Source: Iamia sp963728655
GTDB lineage: Bacteria; Actinomycetota; Acidimicrobiia; Acidimicrobiales; Iamiaceae
Direction: 5' to 3'
Assembly: GCA_963728655.1 (NCBI GenBank)
Contig: CAVSLD010000001.1
Location: 1-64,000 of the forward strand
DNA length: 64,000 bases
Under the pieces are notes generated by a model, which did not search any database, was not told where the DNA came from, and was given only the letters and a program-made list of their open reading frames with translations. Position 1 is the first letter of the stretch; the number at the start of each line of letters is the position of its first letter. A program made the position numbers and the translations under genes. Shown here piece by piece: positions 17,443 through 26,328 of the stretch.

Positions 17443-18000
17443 ATGGTGGACGACGCACCGGAGCGACGGGCTGACGTGACCCTCGTCCGGTGGCCCGAGC
17501 AGGAGGCGGTCCGGACGGCGCTCCGGGCCGAGGGCCGGGCCCGCATGCTGCTGCTCAACCCGTCGACCCCGGCCCCCGAGCCCGACGACGACCTCGAGGA
17601 CTGGGTCCGCATCCCCGTGGCCGAGGCCGACCTGCGGGCCCGGGTGCGGTGGCTGGCCCACCGGGTGGCCAGGGAGCGGGGACCCGAGGTCGACCGCGGC
17701 CCGGTGCTCGACGACGACGGCCTCATCCGGGTCGGCGAGGACTGGGTGGCGCTGCCCCCGGTGGAGCACCGCCTGGCCCGGGCCCTGCTCGACCGCCTCG
17801 GCGCGGTGGTGACCCGCGACGCGCTCGCGTCGGCCGGCTGGCCCGACGGCGCCCCGGGCCGCAACGCCCTCGACGTCCACGTCCTGCGCCTGCGCCGCCG
17901 CCTGGCCCCGCTGCGCCTCACGATCCACACCGTGCGCAGCCGGGGCTACCTCCTCTCGGTCGACGCCCCCGCCCAGAGGGTCCAGCCGGCGCCGACCTGA
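17443..18000 (+). CDS. Winged-helix transcriptional regulator with a degenerate receiver-like N-terminus
   Basis: A 185-aa protein. Residues 100-175 form an OmpR/PhoB-type winged helix (LPPVEHRLARALLDRLGAVV, then DVHVLRLRRRLAPLRLTIHT and VRSRGYLL). The first 80 residues resemble a shortened receiver domain without a phospho-acceptor Asp context. GlnR proteins have the same plan, and this gene sits 0.6 kb from two amt operons bearing GlnR-like arrays, so it is a candidate nitrogen regulator; that assignment is inference. Confidence 0.75.
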   Translation: MVDDAPERRADVTLVRWPEQEAVRTALRAEGRARMLLLNPSTPAPEPDDDLEDWVRIPVAEADLRARVRWLAHRVARERGPEVDRGPVLDDDGLIRVGEDWVALPPVEHRLARALLDRLGAVVTRDALASAGWPDGAPGRNALDVHVLRLRRRLAPLRLTIHTVRSRGYLLSVDAPAQRVQPAPT

Positions 18001-18021
18001 GCCCGGCGCCGAGGCGACGGG

Positions 18022-20262
18022 TCACCCGGGGGGTGGGGCCGAGGTGCCGGCGGGATCGGTGCCGGGCAGGTTGCGGGCCAGCATCAGCGTCGCCGCGCTC
18101 AGGCCCAGGCCGGCCTCGGCTGCGCACCGCTCGGCCCGGACCAGGGCGTTGCGGGCCCGGCCCAGGTCGCCCTCGGCCAGGGCGGCGGCGAGGACGACCC
18201 GGTGGGCCCGCTCCTGCAGCGGGTCGTGGGCCAGCACCTGCTCGGCCAGGCGCCGGGCCCCGTCCTGGTCCCGGCCGGCCACCGCCAGCTCGGCGCCCCG
18301 GCAGGTGCCGTCGACCAGGTCGCGCTCCACCGCCACCACCTCGGGTGTCACGTCCTCGACGAAGGCCAGGTCGGCCAGGACCTCGCCCCGCCAGGCGTCG
18401 GCCGCGGCCACGTAGGCGGTGCGGGCCTCGGCCACTGCGCCCTGCTGCTCCCGCGACCGGCCGAGATCGAGGTCGCGGCGCAGGTCCCAGAGGTCGACCG
18501 ACAGGTGGGCGGAGGGGTGGAGCCGCAGCACGTCGCCCCGGGTGCGGAGCAGGAACGACGCCTCCCCGGGCCGACGTCCGGGCTCCAGCGCGGTGCGGAG
18601 GTGGCGCACGGTGACGTTGAGGTTGTTGCGGGCGCGGGCCGCGTCGAGGTCGGGCCACAGGGTGGCCATGGCCTCCTCCCGTCCCACCTCCCGTCGCAGC
18701 GCCAGGAGGGCGAGCAGCTCGCGCACCCGCCGGCGCGACAGCTCGGCGACCTCGGCGACCTCCCCGTCGCGGAGGATCCGCAGCGGGCCCAGGACCTCCA
18801 CCCGCACGTGGACCTCGGGCGGAGCCGGGACGATGGCCAGCAGGGTGGCGGCCGCGCCACCGCCGTCCTCCTCGGCCGCGGCGCGCAGCACGGAGCGGGC
18901 CTCGTCACCGGTGACGTCGAGCAGGTAGGTCACCAGCTCCAGGCCGGCGGCCCGGCCGGCGGCGTGGGCGGCCACGGCCAGGGCGACCGACCAGCGCAGG
19001 GGCAGCCAGGCCAGGGCCTCGGGCGGCTCCACCATCTCCCGGTCCCACTGCGGGGCACCGTCTTCGCGCACGGCGACGAGGAGCCGGGCCAGGGCCCGGA
19101 CCCGGCGGTGGCGGGGGCCGAGGTCGGCCTCGTCCAACCACGGCCGCAGCTCGGGCACCAGGACGTAGGGGTAGGCGAGGAAGCGGCGCAGCTCCCCGGC
19201 CACCATGGCGTCGTCGGTGCCGTGGGCCGCGACGGCCTCCCGCACCACGTCGGCGGCCCCCGCCTCCTCGCCCCGCGCCGCCATGCTGGCCGCCGCGGCC
19301 ATGGCGATGAACACGTCGTCGCGTGCCGACCCGGTGCCCTGCTGGCGGAGCATGGCCACGTCGACGGGCTCGGCCGGCCCGAACGAGGGGGCGAAGGCGT
19401 TGATGTAGACGATGCCACGGAAGCGGTTCTGCGGCGCGCGGACCGGGACCGGTGCGGCCACCTCGAAGGCCCGCAGCGACGGCCCCGGGTCGCCGGTCAG
19501 CCAGGACATGACGAGGTGGTGGCCGCCGACCTCGGAGTCGGCCCGGTCCGAGGCCGCCTCGCGGGCGGCGGCGTCGGCCGCCAGGGCCAGCTCGCCGTCG
19601 CCCTGGAGGATGGCCAGCCCCGAGCGCTGCAGCTCGACGAAGACGCGGGTGGGCCGGTCGAGGACCAGGCGCCGGACCTCGTCGAGCACCGCGAGGGCGC
19701 CGGCCAGGTCGCCGGCGACGGCGGCGACCAGGGCCCCGACGATCTGCGGGTAGGGACCGGCGGCCCCCGGGGCCTCGGCGTCCAGCGCCAGCAGCTGGCG
19801 GTGCAGGGTGGCCAGGGCGGCGCTGTCGGTCGCGTCCCATGCCCGCCACAGCTGGGCCACGAGGGCCACGGCCCGTCCGTCGGGGCGCCCGGCGCGGGCG
19901 AAGCGCGCCGCGGCCTCGCGGAACAGGGCCTCACCGTCGGGGTCGACGCCCTGGGCAGCGAGGGCCTCGGTCCCGAAGTAGGTGGCATCGCGCGCCTGGG
20001 GGTCACGGAAGCTGAAGTCGGTGAGGCGCGACACCAGGCCCCGCAGGACCAGGACCTCGGGCCGGTCGCGCTCCTCGGGCGGGAAGTGGCGGAGCCAGCG
20101 CACCGCCTGGGCCCGGCCCACCAGCACGTCGCCGCCCCGCAGGGCCGCCAGCACCACGGCCGCCGCGCCGTCCCACGCGCCCCGCCCCCGCCAGCAGGTC
20201 GAGGGCCTCGTCGTAGGACCCGGCCCCCACCAGACGGTCGGCGATGGCGCCGACCAGGTCAC
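18022..20262 (-). CDS. BTAD/SARP-type regulator, C-terminal part of a frameshifted gene
   Basis: Open frame carrying the helical-repeat middle and C-terminus of a large regulator. The end shows an OmpR-like DNA-binding domain (RVEVLGPLRILRDGEVAEVA, then SRRRVRELLALLAL and NNLNVTVRHLRTALEP) followed by a bacterial transcriptional activator domain with TPR-like helices, the layout of SARP/AfsR C-termini but placed at the C-terminus here. Codons that look native start near 20180 (AWDGAAAVVL). The preceding part of the protein continues one frame away in the 20003-21166 frame, so the intact gene would run from 21166 to 18022, about 1045 aa. Confidence 0.75.
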   Translation of the reverse strand: MTWSAPSPTVWWGPGPTTRPSTCWRGRGAWDGAAAVVLAALRGGDVLVGRAQAVRWLRHFPPEERDRPEVLVLRGLVSRLTDFSFRDPQARDATYFGTEALAAQGVDPDGEALFREAAARFARAGRPDGRAVALVAQLWRAWDATDSAALATLHRQLLALDAEAPGAAGPYPQIVGALVAAVAGDLAGALAVLDEVRRLVLDRPTRVFVELQRSGLAILQGDGELALAADAAAREAASDRADSEVGGHHLVMSWLTGDPGPSLRAFEVAAPVPVRAPQNRFRGIVYINAFAPSFGPAEPVDVAMLRQQGTGSARDDVFIAMAAAASMAARGEEAGAADVVREAVAAHGTDDAMVAGELRRFLAYPYVLVPELRPWLDEADLGPRHRRVRALARLLVAVREDGAPQWDREMVEPPEALAWLPLRWSVALAVAAHAAGRAAGLELVTYLLDVTGDEARSVLRAAAEEDGGGAAATLLAIVPAPPEVHVRVEVLGPLRILRDGEVAEVAELSRRRVRELLALLALRREVGREEAMATLWPDLDAARARNNLNVTVRHLRTALEPGRRPGEASFLLRTRGDVLRLHPSAHLSVDLWDLRRDLDLGRSREQQGAVAEARTAYVAAADAWRGEVLADLAFVEDVTPEVVAVERDLVDGTCRGAELAVAGRDQDGARRLAEQVLAHDPLQERAHRVVLAAALAEGDLGRARNALVRAERCAAEAGLGLSAATLMLARNLPGTDPAGTSAPPPG

Positions 20263-21166
20263 GGGTCGTGCCCTCGTCGACGAGCTGGTCGACCACCTCG
20301 CGCCAGAGGGCGTGGGGCACCGCCGCCCCCGAGCCGTCCAGGTCCACCAGGGGTGCAGCGGCGGCCAGGTCGGCCGCGCCCAGGCCCCCCAGGTCGACGA
20401 GCAGGGCGTCGTCGGCGGCCCCGGCCAGCACGGCCACGCCCAGGGCCCGACGCACGTCCGGTGCGAGGTCGTCGAGGACCTCCTGGCGCAGGAACTCCAT
20501 GGACTCGCGGCGGCCCGCGGTGATGCTCAGGCGGACGAGGGCGGGCCAGCGGCCCAGCTCGGCCAGGTCGTCGGGGGCGAGGCCGTGGTGGTCGGCCAGC
20601 CCCACCAGCTCGTCGTCGTCGAAGCTGAGCTCGTCCTCACCCACCTCGGCCACCGCGTCGGCGGCCCGGAGCCGGGCCCGGGGCAGGGTGGCCGGGAGCC
20701 GCCGTCCGCTCAGGAGGAGGTGGCCGTTGCCCGGGAGGGTCCGGACCAGCACCCGGACCAGCTCGGTGGCCGAGGTGTCCTCCCCCAGCTCGTGGACGTC
20801 GTCGAGCGCGAGGCACACGGGGCGGGGTGACTGCGCCGCGAGGGCGCCCACCACCGCGCCGGCCAGGACCACGGGGTCGTCCTCCTGCTCGGCCGTCGGT
20901 GGCGCGTCGAGGGCGGCCAGGATGCGCCCCGCGAGGGCATCGGCCTCGCGGTCGAAGGGCCGGCACCCGACGACCACGTCGACGCCGCGCTCGGCGGCCC
21001 GGTTCTCGGCCACCGCCTGGCGCAGCAACGTCGTCTTCCCGAACCCGCCGGCAGCCACGACGGTGGTGACCGGGAGCTCCCAGCGGCGCGCGAGCACCGC
21101 GAGGGCCCGTGCCCGGCGCACCTCACCGGCCGGGGCAGGGCCTGCGCCCGGCAGGTCTGGCTCCAT
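20003..21166 (-). CDS. LuxR/AfsR-type ATPase, N-terminal part of the same frameshifted gene
   Basis: Starts at ATG 21166. It encodes a STAND/LuxR-type NTPase domain: Walker A in AAGGFGKTTLLRQAV (about residues 40-54), Walker B-like PVCLALDDVHELG, and GHLLLSGRRLP. Helical repeats follow up to SYDEALDLLAGAG near 20190. After that the frame degenerates into Arg/Gly/Pro-rich translation typical of an off-frame reading until the stop at 20003. A one-base change in the G/C run at about 20178-20195 would join it to the downstream part. It is divergent from the ECF sigma gene. Confidence 0.75.
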   Translation of the reverse strand: MEPDLPGAGPAPAGEVRRARALAVLARRWELPVTTVVAAGGFGKTTLLRQAVAENRAAERGVDVVVGCRPFDREADALAGRILAALDAPPTAEQEDDPVVLAGAVVGALAAQSPRPVCLALDDVHELGEDTSATELVRVLVRTLPGNGHLLLSGRRLPATLPRARLRAADAVAEVGEDELSFDDDELVGLADHHGLAPDDLAELGRWPALVRLSITAGRRESMEFLRQEVLDDLAPDVRRALGVAVLAGAADDALLVDLGGLGAADLAAAAPLVDLDGSGAAVPHALWREVVDQLVDEGTTRDLVGAIADRLVGAGSYDEALDLLAGAGRVGRRGGRGAGGPAGRRRAGGPGPGGALAPPLPARGARPARGPGPAGPGVAPHRLQLP

Positions 21167-21344
21167 GCCGGCTCGACAGTAGCCCAGGTCCCCGGCGGCC
21201 CGACCGGGCGCGGAGGGCCCGGCGCCGTGCCCGCTCACCGGGCCGCCGGACTGGTTATCCGCCGGTTTCGCGGCCGTCCGTACGTTCCCGGCGCCACCTC
21301 CGGTCCCTCCCCCCGGGCCGGGTGCGACCGAAGGGATCGGGCCC

Positions 21345-21935
21345 ATGGGCGCAGTGCTGGAGACCGGCCGGACCTCCCCGGCATCCGATGCCGAGCTGGT
21401 GGAGCGGGCGGTGCTGGGCGACACGGCGGCCTTCGGCCTCGCCTACGAGCGCCACCACGCGGTGGTCACCCGCGTGGTGGCGGCCCGGCTGGGCCGACAG
21501 GGGGACCCGGCCGACGCGGTCCAGGACGTCTTCACCGTGGCGTGGCGCCGGCTGCACACGTTGCGGGACCCGGCCCAGCTGCGGCCCTGGCTGCTGCAGA
21601 TCGCCCGCCGCACGGCCATCGACCACGGCCGCCGCTTCCGGCGTCGCGACGACGACCCGGCCGGCGACGAGGTCCTGGCCACCGTGGCCGACGACGGCCC
21701 CGGGCCAGAGGAGCTGGGCGAGCTGGGCGAGCTGGCCCGCCGGCTGGACGTGGGCCTGCACGGCCTGAGCCGCCGCGACGCCACCGCCATCGGCCTGGCC
21801 ACCCACTTCGGCTTCGGGTCCCAGGAGATCGCCGAGGCGCTGGGGGTCACACCGGGCAACGCCAAGGTCATCCTCCACCGCGCCCGGAGGCGCCTGCGCG
21901 CCGCGCTGGAGGCGCAGGCCGCGCACCCCGGCTGA
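21345..21935 (+). CDS. ECF-type RNA polymerase sigma factor
   Basis: A 196-aa group IV sigma factor. Region 2 lies at about residues 20-90 (FGLAYERHHAVVTRVV, then DAVQDVFTVAWRRLHTLRDP) and region 4 at 135-190 (FGSQEIAEALGVTPGNAKVILHRARRRLR). No anti-sigma factor of a standard type is adjacent; the 82-aa gene on the opposite strand is the immediate neighbour. It may drive the FHA-ABC transporter cluster downstream, but no promoter evidence is available. Confidence 0.88.
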   Translation: MGAVLETGRTSPASDAELVERAVLGDTAAFGLAYERHHAVVTRVVAARLGRQGDPADAVQDVFTVAWRRLHTLRDPAQLRPWLLQIARRTAIDHGRRFRRRDDDPAGDEVLATVADDGPGPEELGELGELARRLDVGLHGLSRRDATAIGLATHFGFGSQEIAEALGVTPGNAKVILHRARRRLRAALEAQAAHPG

Positions 21936-21953
21936 CCGGGCGGCACCGGGCCC

Positions 21954-22202
21954 TCACCAGCCCTCGATGCGCAGCCGGCGGGCCCGCACCCGGGCCACCA
22001 GGTGCTGGGGCAGGCGCTCGGCGGTCCACCCCGCGTCGAAGCCGGCCACCTCGGAGTCGTCCCACGCGGCGTCGACGCCGGGGGCCAGCAGGGCGGCGAG
22101 GAGGCGGCGCTCACCGGGCTCGAGCCCGTCGGCGAAGGTCCGCAGCTTGTCCAGCAGGCTGTCGGCGGTCGCCGCCGGCACCTCCTCGGGCGGATCGGTC
22201 AT
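21954..22202 (-). CDS. Small 82-aa protein of unknown function, RiPP-leader-like N-terminus
   Basis: ATG at 22202 with GGAGG 9 nt upstream. The protein has an amphipathic helical segment LLDKLRTFADGLEPGERRLL (residues 15-34), then LLAPGV, an acidic patch, EVAGF, and a basic C-terminus ending in Gly-Trp. I recognise no family. Short helical leaders of this style occur in peptide natural-product precursors, and the gene is divergent from the FHA-ABC exporter gene by 173 nt, next to a cytoplasmic subtilase. A precursor or a regulatory partner of the sigma factor are both possible; neither is shown. Confidence 0.7.
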   Translation of the reverse strand: MTDPPEEVPAATADSLLDKLRTFADGLEPGERRLLAALLAPGVDAAWDDSEVAGFDAGWTAERLPQHLVARVRARRLRIEGW

Positions 22203-22375
22203 GGGGACGTGCCTCCCGCCGTCGGTCGACGGCCTCGCTGCCCGACCATGACGTCGCGCCCACCGCCCGGTTACGCCGCCCCCCCGGTCGCCGGCCCGGC
22301 GGACACCCGTGCCATGAGAGGGAGCGGCGTAACCGACGGCGGTCGGGGTCGTCTCCCCGTCCGGAGGAGCTGCCG

Positions 22376-25300
22376 ATGGCACGGTTCGAGGTCGAGGTCA
22401 CCACGGCCGACGGGGCGCGCACGGTGCACCCGGTCGACCGACCCCTGACCCTCGGGCGGGAGGCCGCCGGGGTCGACGTGGTGGTGGTCGACCCGACCGT
22501 CTCGCGCCGCCACGCCCGCCTCGACCCCACCCCCGACGGCGTGGTGGTGACCGACCTGGGCAGCAGCCACGGCAGCCGCGTCGACGGCGCCCCTGCCCCC
22601 GGTCCGGTGCTCGCCCGGCCGGGCGCCGTCGTCACCCTGGGCGCCACCGCCCTCGTGGTCCGCGCCGTGGCCGCGACCGCCCCACCCCCGCCCGCGGCGC
22701 CGCCCACCCCGTCCCCTCCTGCTGCGGCACCCCCACCGGGCCCGACACCGCCCACACCACCGGCCCCCGCGCCAGGACCGGCGGCGGTCACGGCCCCGCT
22801 GCCGGGGGCCGAGGAGAGCATCGTGGGCGGGGGCATCGAGGTGCGCTCGCGGGTCGGGACGGCCGGGGCCGACGCCGCGCCGGCGGTGCACGACCTGGCC
22901 CGGCGGGCCCGACGAGCCCTGGCCGGGTTCGGGTCCGAGCCCGAGGGCACCACCGTGGTGCTGCACCTGGTCGACCCCTTCCCCGACCCCAACCGGCCCG
23001 ACCACCTCGTCACCGCGGGCACCGTCATCGAGGGCCACGAGGCCTGGCTGGTGGTCACGCCCGAGACCGCGGCCGACGACCCCCACCGGGCCCTGGCACG
23101 GGTGTTCGGCGCCGCCCTGCCGGCCGCGACCGAGGTCGAGCACCTCCTCGACGGCTACGGGCTGTGGCTGGCCGGCGCCCCGGCCCCCGCACCCGACCTG
23201 GTCGAGGCCCACCCCGGTCCCCTCGACGATCTGGACGAGGCGGCCCGCACCGCGCTGGTTCCCTCGTTCGTCGGGTTCCTGGTCGCGCGGGAGGACGAGG
23301 CCACGCTCCGGACCCTGCTGGCCGCGCCGGCCGGGGAGCTGGCGGCGACGTGGGGGACCCTGTACGGCCGGTCCCACACCGCCCTCGAGGTGGCCTGGCG
23401 CGAGACGGTGGCCCGGGACGCCGGCGGGGGCGGGGCCGCCGACTTCCTGCGCCTGTCGTGGCGGTACCTGCGCCCCTACCGGGTGCGCCAGGTGGAGGTC
23501 TTCGGGTACCTGCTGCTGAGCCTGGCCTTCACGTCCGTCTACCCCTTCGTCACCCGGCGCCTGCTCGACACCGCCCTGCCCAGCGGCGAGATCTCCCAGG
23601 TGCTGCAGCTGCTGGGCATCCTCGCCGGGGCCTTCGCCGTGTCCCTGCTGGCCGAGCTGCGGGAGACCTACCAGAGCACCTGGATCAGCGGGTCGGTGGT
23701 CCAGGACCTGCGCAAGGAGGTCTTCGGCCGGGTGCAGCGCCTGCCCGACTCCTGGCTGTCGCGCCACGGCCAGGGCGACGTGCTGTCGCGCCTGGTGAGC
23801 GATGTGGCCTCGGTGCAGGCCGGTCTGTCCACGGCCATCAGCGACGGCATCTTCCAGGTCGTCTCCATCGCCGTGGCCGCCGTCATCATGCTCACCATCG
23901 ACCTCTGGCTGGGCCTGCTGGTGCTGGTCGGCGCCCCGCTGGTGGCCCTCGTGTACCGGAAGATGTCGGCCGAGGCCCAGCGCCGCAGCCGGGCCATGGC
24001 CGAGGAGCACAGCGCCATGGTCGCGGTGGCGTCGGAGAACTACCAGGCCCTGCCGGTGGTGAAGGCCTTCGGCCTGGCCGGGAGGGAGGAGGAGCGCTAC
24101 GCGCGGGCGTCGCAGCGCCTGTTCCGCTCCCAGGTGCGCCTCAGCCTCTTCGGGGGCCTGTTCGGCGTGACCGTCAACGGCATCGTCACCGTCATCCGCC
24201 TCGTGGTGCTGGGCCTGGGGGCGTGGCTCATCTTCGAGGGGCGCTTCACCGTGGGCGGGCTGGTCGCCTTCCTCGCCATCATGAGCCAGGTCCTGCAGCC
24301 GGTGACCGGGCTGACCGACCTGGGCCAGACCATCCAGGAGTCGCTGGGCCCCCTGGCCCGGCTGGACGAGGTGCTCACCGCCCCGCTGGAGCCCGACGAG
24401 GCCGACCTGCCCGACCTGGCGCCCATGGCCCAGCACCTCACCCTCGCCGGGGTCGCGCTGTCCTACACGGCCGAGCGTCGCGCCCTCGACGACGTCGACC
24501 TCACCATCGCCGCCGGCTCGCGGGTCGCCTTCGTGGGGCCGTCGGGCTCGGGCAAGTCCACCGTGCTGCGGGCCCTGCTGCGCCTCTACGAGCCCGACGA
24601 GGGCGCCGTGCTGGTCGACGGGGTCGACGTCAGCACCCGTTCGCTGGCCTCGCTGCGCCGCCAGATCGGTGTGGTCTTCCAGGACTCGTTCCTCTTCGAC
24701 GCCACCGTGCGCGAGAACATCGCCCTGGGCGCACCGGGGGTGGGCGAGGAGGCCATCGCCGCGGCCGCGGCCGCAGCCGAGGTCGACTCCTTCCTCGACG
24801 CCCTGCCCCGGGGCTACGACACCCTCGTGGGCGAGGGCGGTCGCAACCTCTCCGGTGGCCAGCGCCAGCGCGTCGCCCTGGCCCGGGCCCTGGTGAGCGA
24901 CCCCCGCATCCTCCTGCTGGACGAGGCCACCTCGGCCCTCGACGCCCGCACCGAGCGCCAGATCTCCCGCACCCTGGAGCGGGTGGGCGCGGGGCGCACC
25001 ACGATCGCCGTCACCCACCGGCTGGCCTCGGTGACCGGCTACGACCAGATCGTGGTGGTGGTCGAGGGCCGCTTCGCCGAGGTCGGCACCCATGACGAGC
25101 TCCGGGCCCGGGGCGGGGTCTACGCCCGCCTCTGGGCCGAGCAGACGGGCGCCCCGCTGCCCACCCCGGCTCCGTTCGACCTCGACACCGCCCTGGCCCG
25201 CATCTCCCTGTTCGCCGGGCTCGACGACGCCGCCCGGGCCGAGGTGGCGGCCCACATGCACCCGCTGCGGGGCGTCGAGGGCGACGTGCTCGCCCAGGGC

Positions 25301-25780
25301 GCCGACGTGCTCGTCGTGGTCACCGAGGGTCGGGCCCGCAGCACGCAGGAGGGCCCGGCCGGGCCCGTCACCCGCGCCCTGGGGCCCGGCGACGTGTTCG
25401 GCCTCGATGCCGCCCTCGGCCAGGGCGGGCCGGCCACGCTGACCGCCGCCGACGACGTGGTCGCCTGCGCCCTCGACGCCGAGGACCTCGACGCCCTGGC
25501 CGCGCGCCACCCGGCCATCGCCACGGCCCGATCGGGCCGCACCGGCGACGCCCCCCGCACCGGCCACCTGCTCTCCCCCAGTGCCGGGCCGCTCATCCGC
25601 ACCCCGCCGCCGCGGATGCGCACCACCCCGCACCCCCGCACGCCTCGCTCTCTCGTCGCCGCCGAGGCGGCCCCGGCGGCGGCCGGCGCCACCGTGCGGA
25701 TCACCCTCCCCCCGGCCGAGGACCTCGCCCCCCGCACCCCGGACGCCCGCCGCCCGGCCGAGACGGAGAGCCGCCCGTGA
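22376..25780 (+). CDS. FHA domain / ABC exporter / cNMP-like domain fusion
   Basis: A 1134-aa fusion starting at ATG 22376 (CGGAGGAGC upstream). Residues 1-100 form an FHA phosphopeptide-binding domain (LGREAAGVDVVV, SRRHARL, SSHGSRVDG). A Pro-rich linker follows, then a region (150-340) that looks like a degenerate metallopeptidase fold lacking HExxH. From about 355 to 650 is a six-helix type-IV ABC exporter membrane domain. The ATPase follows with Walker A GPSGSGKST (about 720), signature LSGGQ, and ILLLDEATSALD. A cyclic-nucleotide-binding-like domain (940-1050) and a Pro/Arg-rich tail end the protein. It overlaps the next gene by GTGA. Substrate is unknown; exporters of peptides share the ABC type. 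Confidence 0.85.
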   Translation: MARFEVEVTTADGARTVHPVDRPLTLGREAAGVDVVVVDPTVSRRHARLDPTPDGVVVTDLGSSHGSRVDGAPAPGPVLARPGAVVTLGATALVVRAVAATAPPPPAAPPTPSPPAAAPPPGPTPPTPPAPAPGPAAVTAPLPGAEESIVGGGIEVRSRVGTAGADAAPAVHDLARRARRALAGFGSEPEGTTVVLHLVDPFPDPNRPDHLVTAGTVIEGHEAWLVVTPETAADDPHRALARVFGAALPAATEVEHLLDGYGLWLAGAPAPAPDLVEAHPGPLDDLDEAARTALVPSFVGFLVAREDEATLRTLLAAPAGELAATWGTLYGRSHTALEVAWRETVARDAGGGGAADFLRLSWRYLRPYRVRQVEVFGYLLLSLAFTSVYPFVTRRLLDTALPSGEISQVLQLLGILAGAFAVSLLAELRETYQSTWISGSVVQDLRKEVFGRVQRLPDSWLSRHGQGDVLSRLVSDVASVQAGLSTAISDGIFQVVSIAVAAVIMLTIDLWLGLLVLVGAPLVALVYRKMSAEAQRRSRAMAEEHSAMVAVASENYQALPVVKAFGLAGREEERYARASQRLFRSQVRLSLFGGLFGVTVNGIVTVIRLVVLGLGAWLIFEGRFTVGGLVAFLAIMSQVLQPVTGLTDLGQTIQESLGPLARLDEVLTAPLEPDEADLPDLAPMAQHLTLAGVALSYTAERRALDDVDLTIAAGSRVAFVGPSGSGKSTVLRALLRLYEPDEGAVLVDGVDVSTRSLASLRRQIGVVFQDSFLFDATVRENIALGAPGVGEEAIAAAAAAAEVDSFLDALPRGYDTLVGEGGRNLSGGQRQRVALARALVSDPRILLLDEATSALDARTERQISRTLERVGAGRTTIAVTHRLASVTGYDQIVVVVEGRFAEVGTHDELRARGGVYARLWAEQTGAPLPTPAPFDLDTALARISLFAGLDDAARAEVAAHMHPLRGVEGDVLAQGADVLVVVTEGRARSTQEGPAGPVTRALGPGDVFGLDAALGQGGPATLTAADDVVACALDAEDLDALAARHPAIATARSGRTGDAPRTGHLLSPSAGPLIRTPPPRMRTTPHPRTPRSLVAAEAAPAAAGATVRITLPPAEDLAPRTPDARRPAETESRP

Positions 25781-26328
25781 CCACGACCACCGCACCCGTC
25801 GACCGCACCCTCCAGGTCCTCCTCGACGAGGCCGTGGGCGTCACGCGCGCCGCCACCGGGCTCCTGCTGCGGGTGGGGGCCGAGGGCCTCGTCGTGGTGG
25901 CGACCAGCGGCCCCGTCCCCGCAGGGACCGGCGTGGGCGCGGTGGTGGCCGCCACCGGACCCCGGGGCTTCGCCCTGAGCGCGGGCCAGCCCACCGCCCT
26001 CGTGCCGTCGGCCGCGGACGCCAGCGCCGCCGGCATCGGCGGGGGCACCGGGGTCCCGGCCAGCCTGCTGGTGGCCCCCGCCGGCGAGGTCGGCGCCTTG
26101 GAGCTGGCCGACACCACGCGGGGGGCCTTCACCTTCGACGACATCGAGACGGCCAGCGCCTTCGCCACCGTCGCCGCCGCCGGCATGGAGGCCTCGGGCA
26201 CCCTGCGCCGCCCGGCCGTGCCGCCCGCCCGGCTGGGCGCCGAGCTGACCGCCCTGGCCGGTCAGGACCCGGACCGCTACGGCGACGTGGCCCGCCTCGT
26301 CGAGGCCCTGCTCGCCACCGGGCGGTGA
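25777..26328 (+). CDS. GAF-like domain protein
   Basis: A 183-aa Ala/Gly-rich protein whose pattern fits a GAF sensor fold: an N-terminal helix (LQVLLDEAVGVTRAATGLLL), central strands (SLLVAPAGEVGALELADTT), and the typical C-terminal helix FTFDDIETASAFATVAAAGM. Residues 140-183 form a separate helical tail. It overlaps both neighbours by 4 nt (GTGA), so it is made together with the transporter and the protease. No ligand residues can be named. Confidence 0.65.
   Translation: MTTTTAPVDRTLQVLLDEAVGVTRAATGLLLRVGAEGLVVVATSGPVPAGTGVGAVVAATGPRGFALSAGQPTALVPSAADASAAGIGGGTGVPASLLVAPAGEVGALELADTTRGAFTFDDIETASAFATVAAAGMEASGTLRRPAVPPARLGAELTALAGQDPDRYGDVARLVEALLATGR

Noticed and set aside
22376..25780. 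Typical Rv1747-like FHA-ABC transporter
   Set aside because: Rv1747 has an ABC2-type membrane domain after the ATPase. Here the membrane domain precedes the ATPase and is of the six-helix exporter type.
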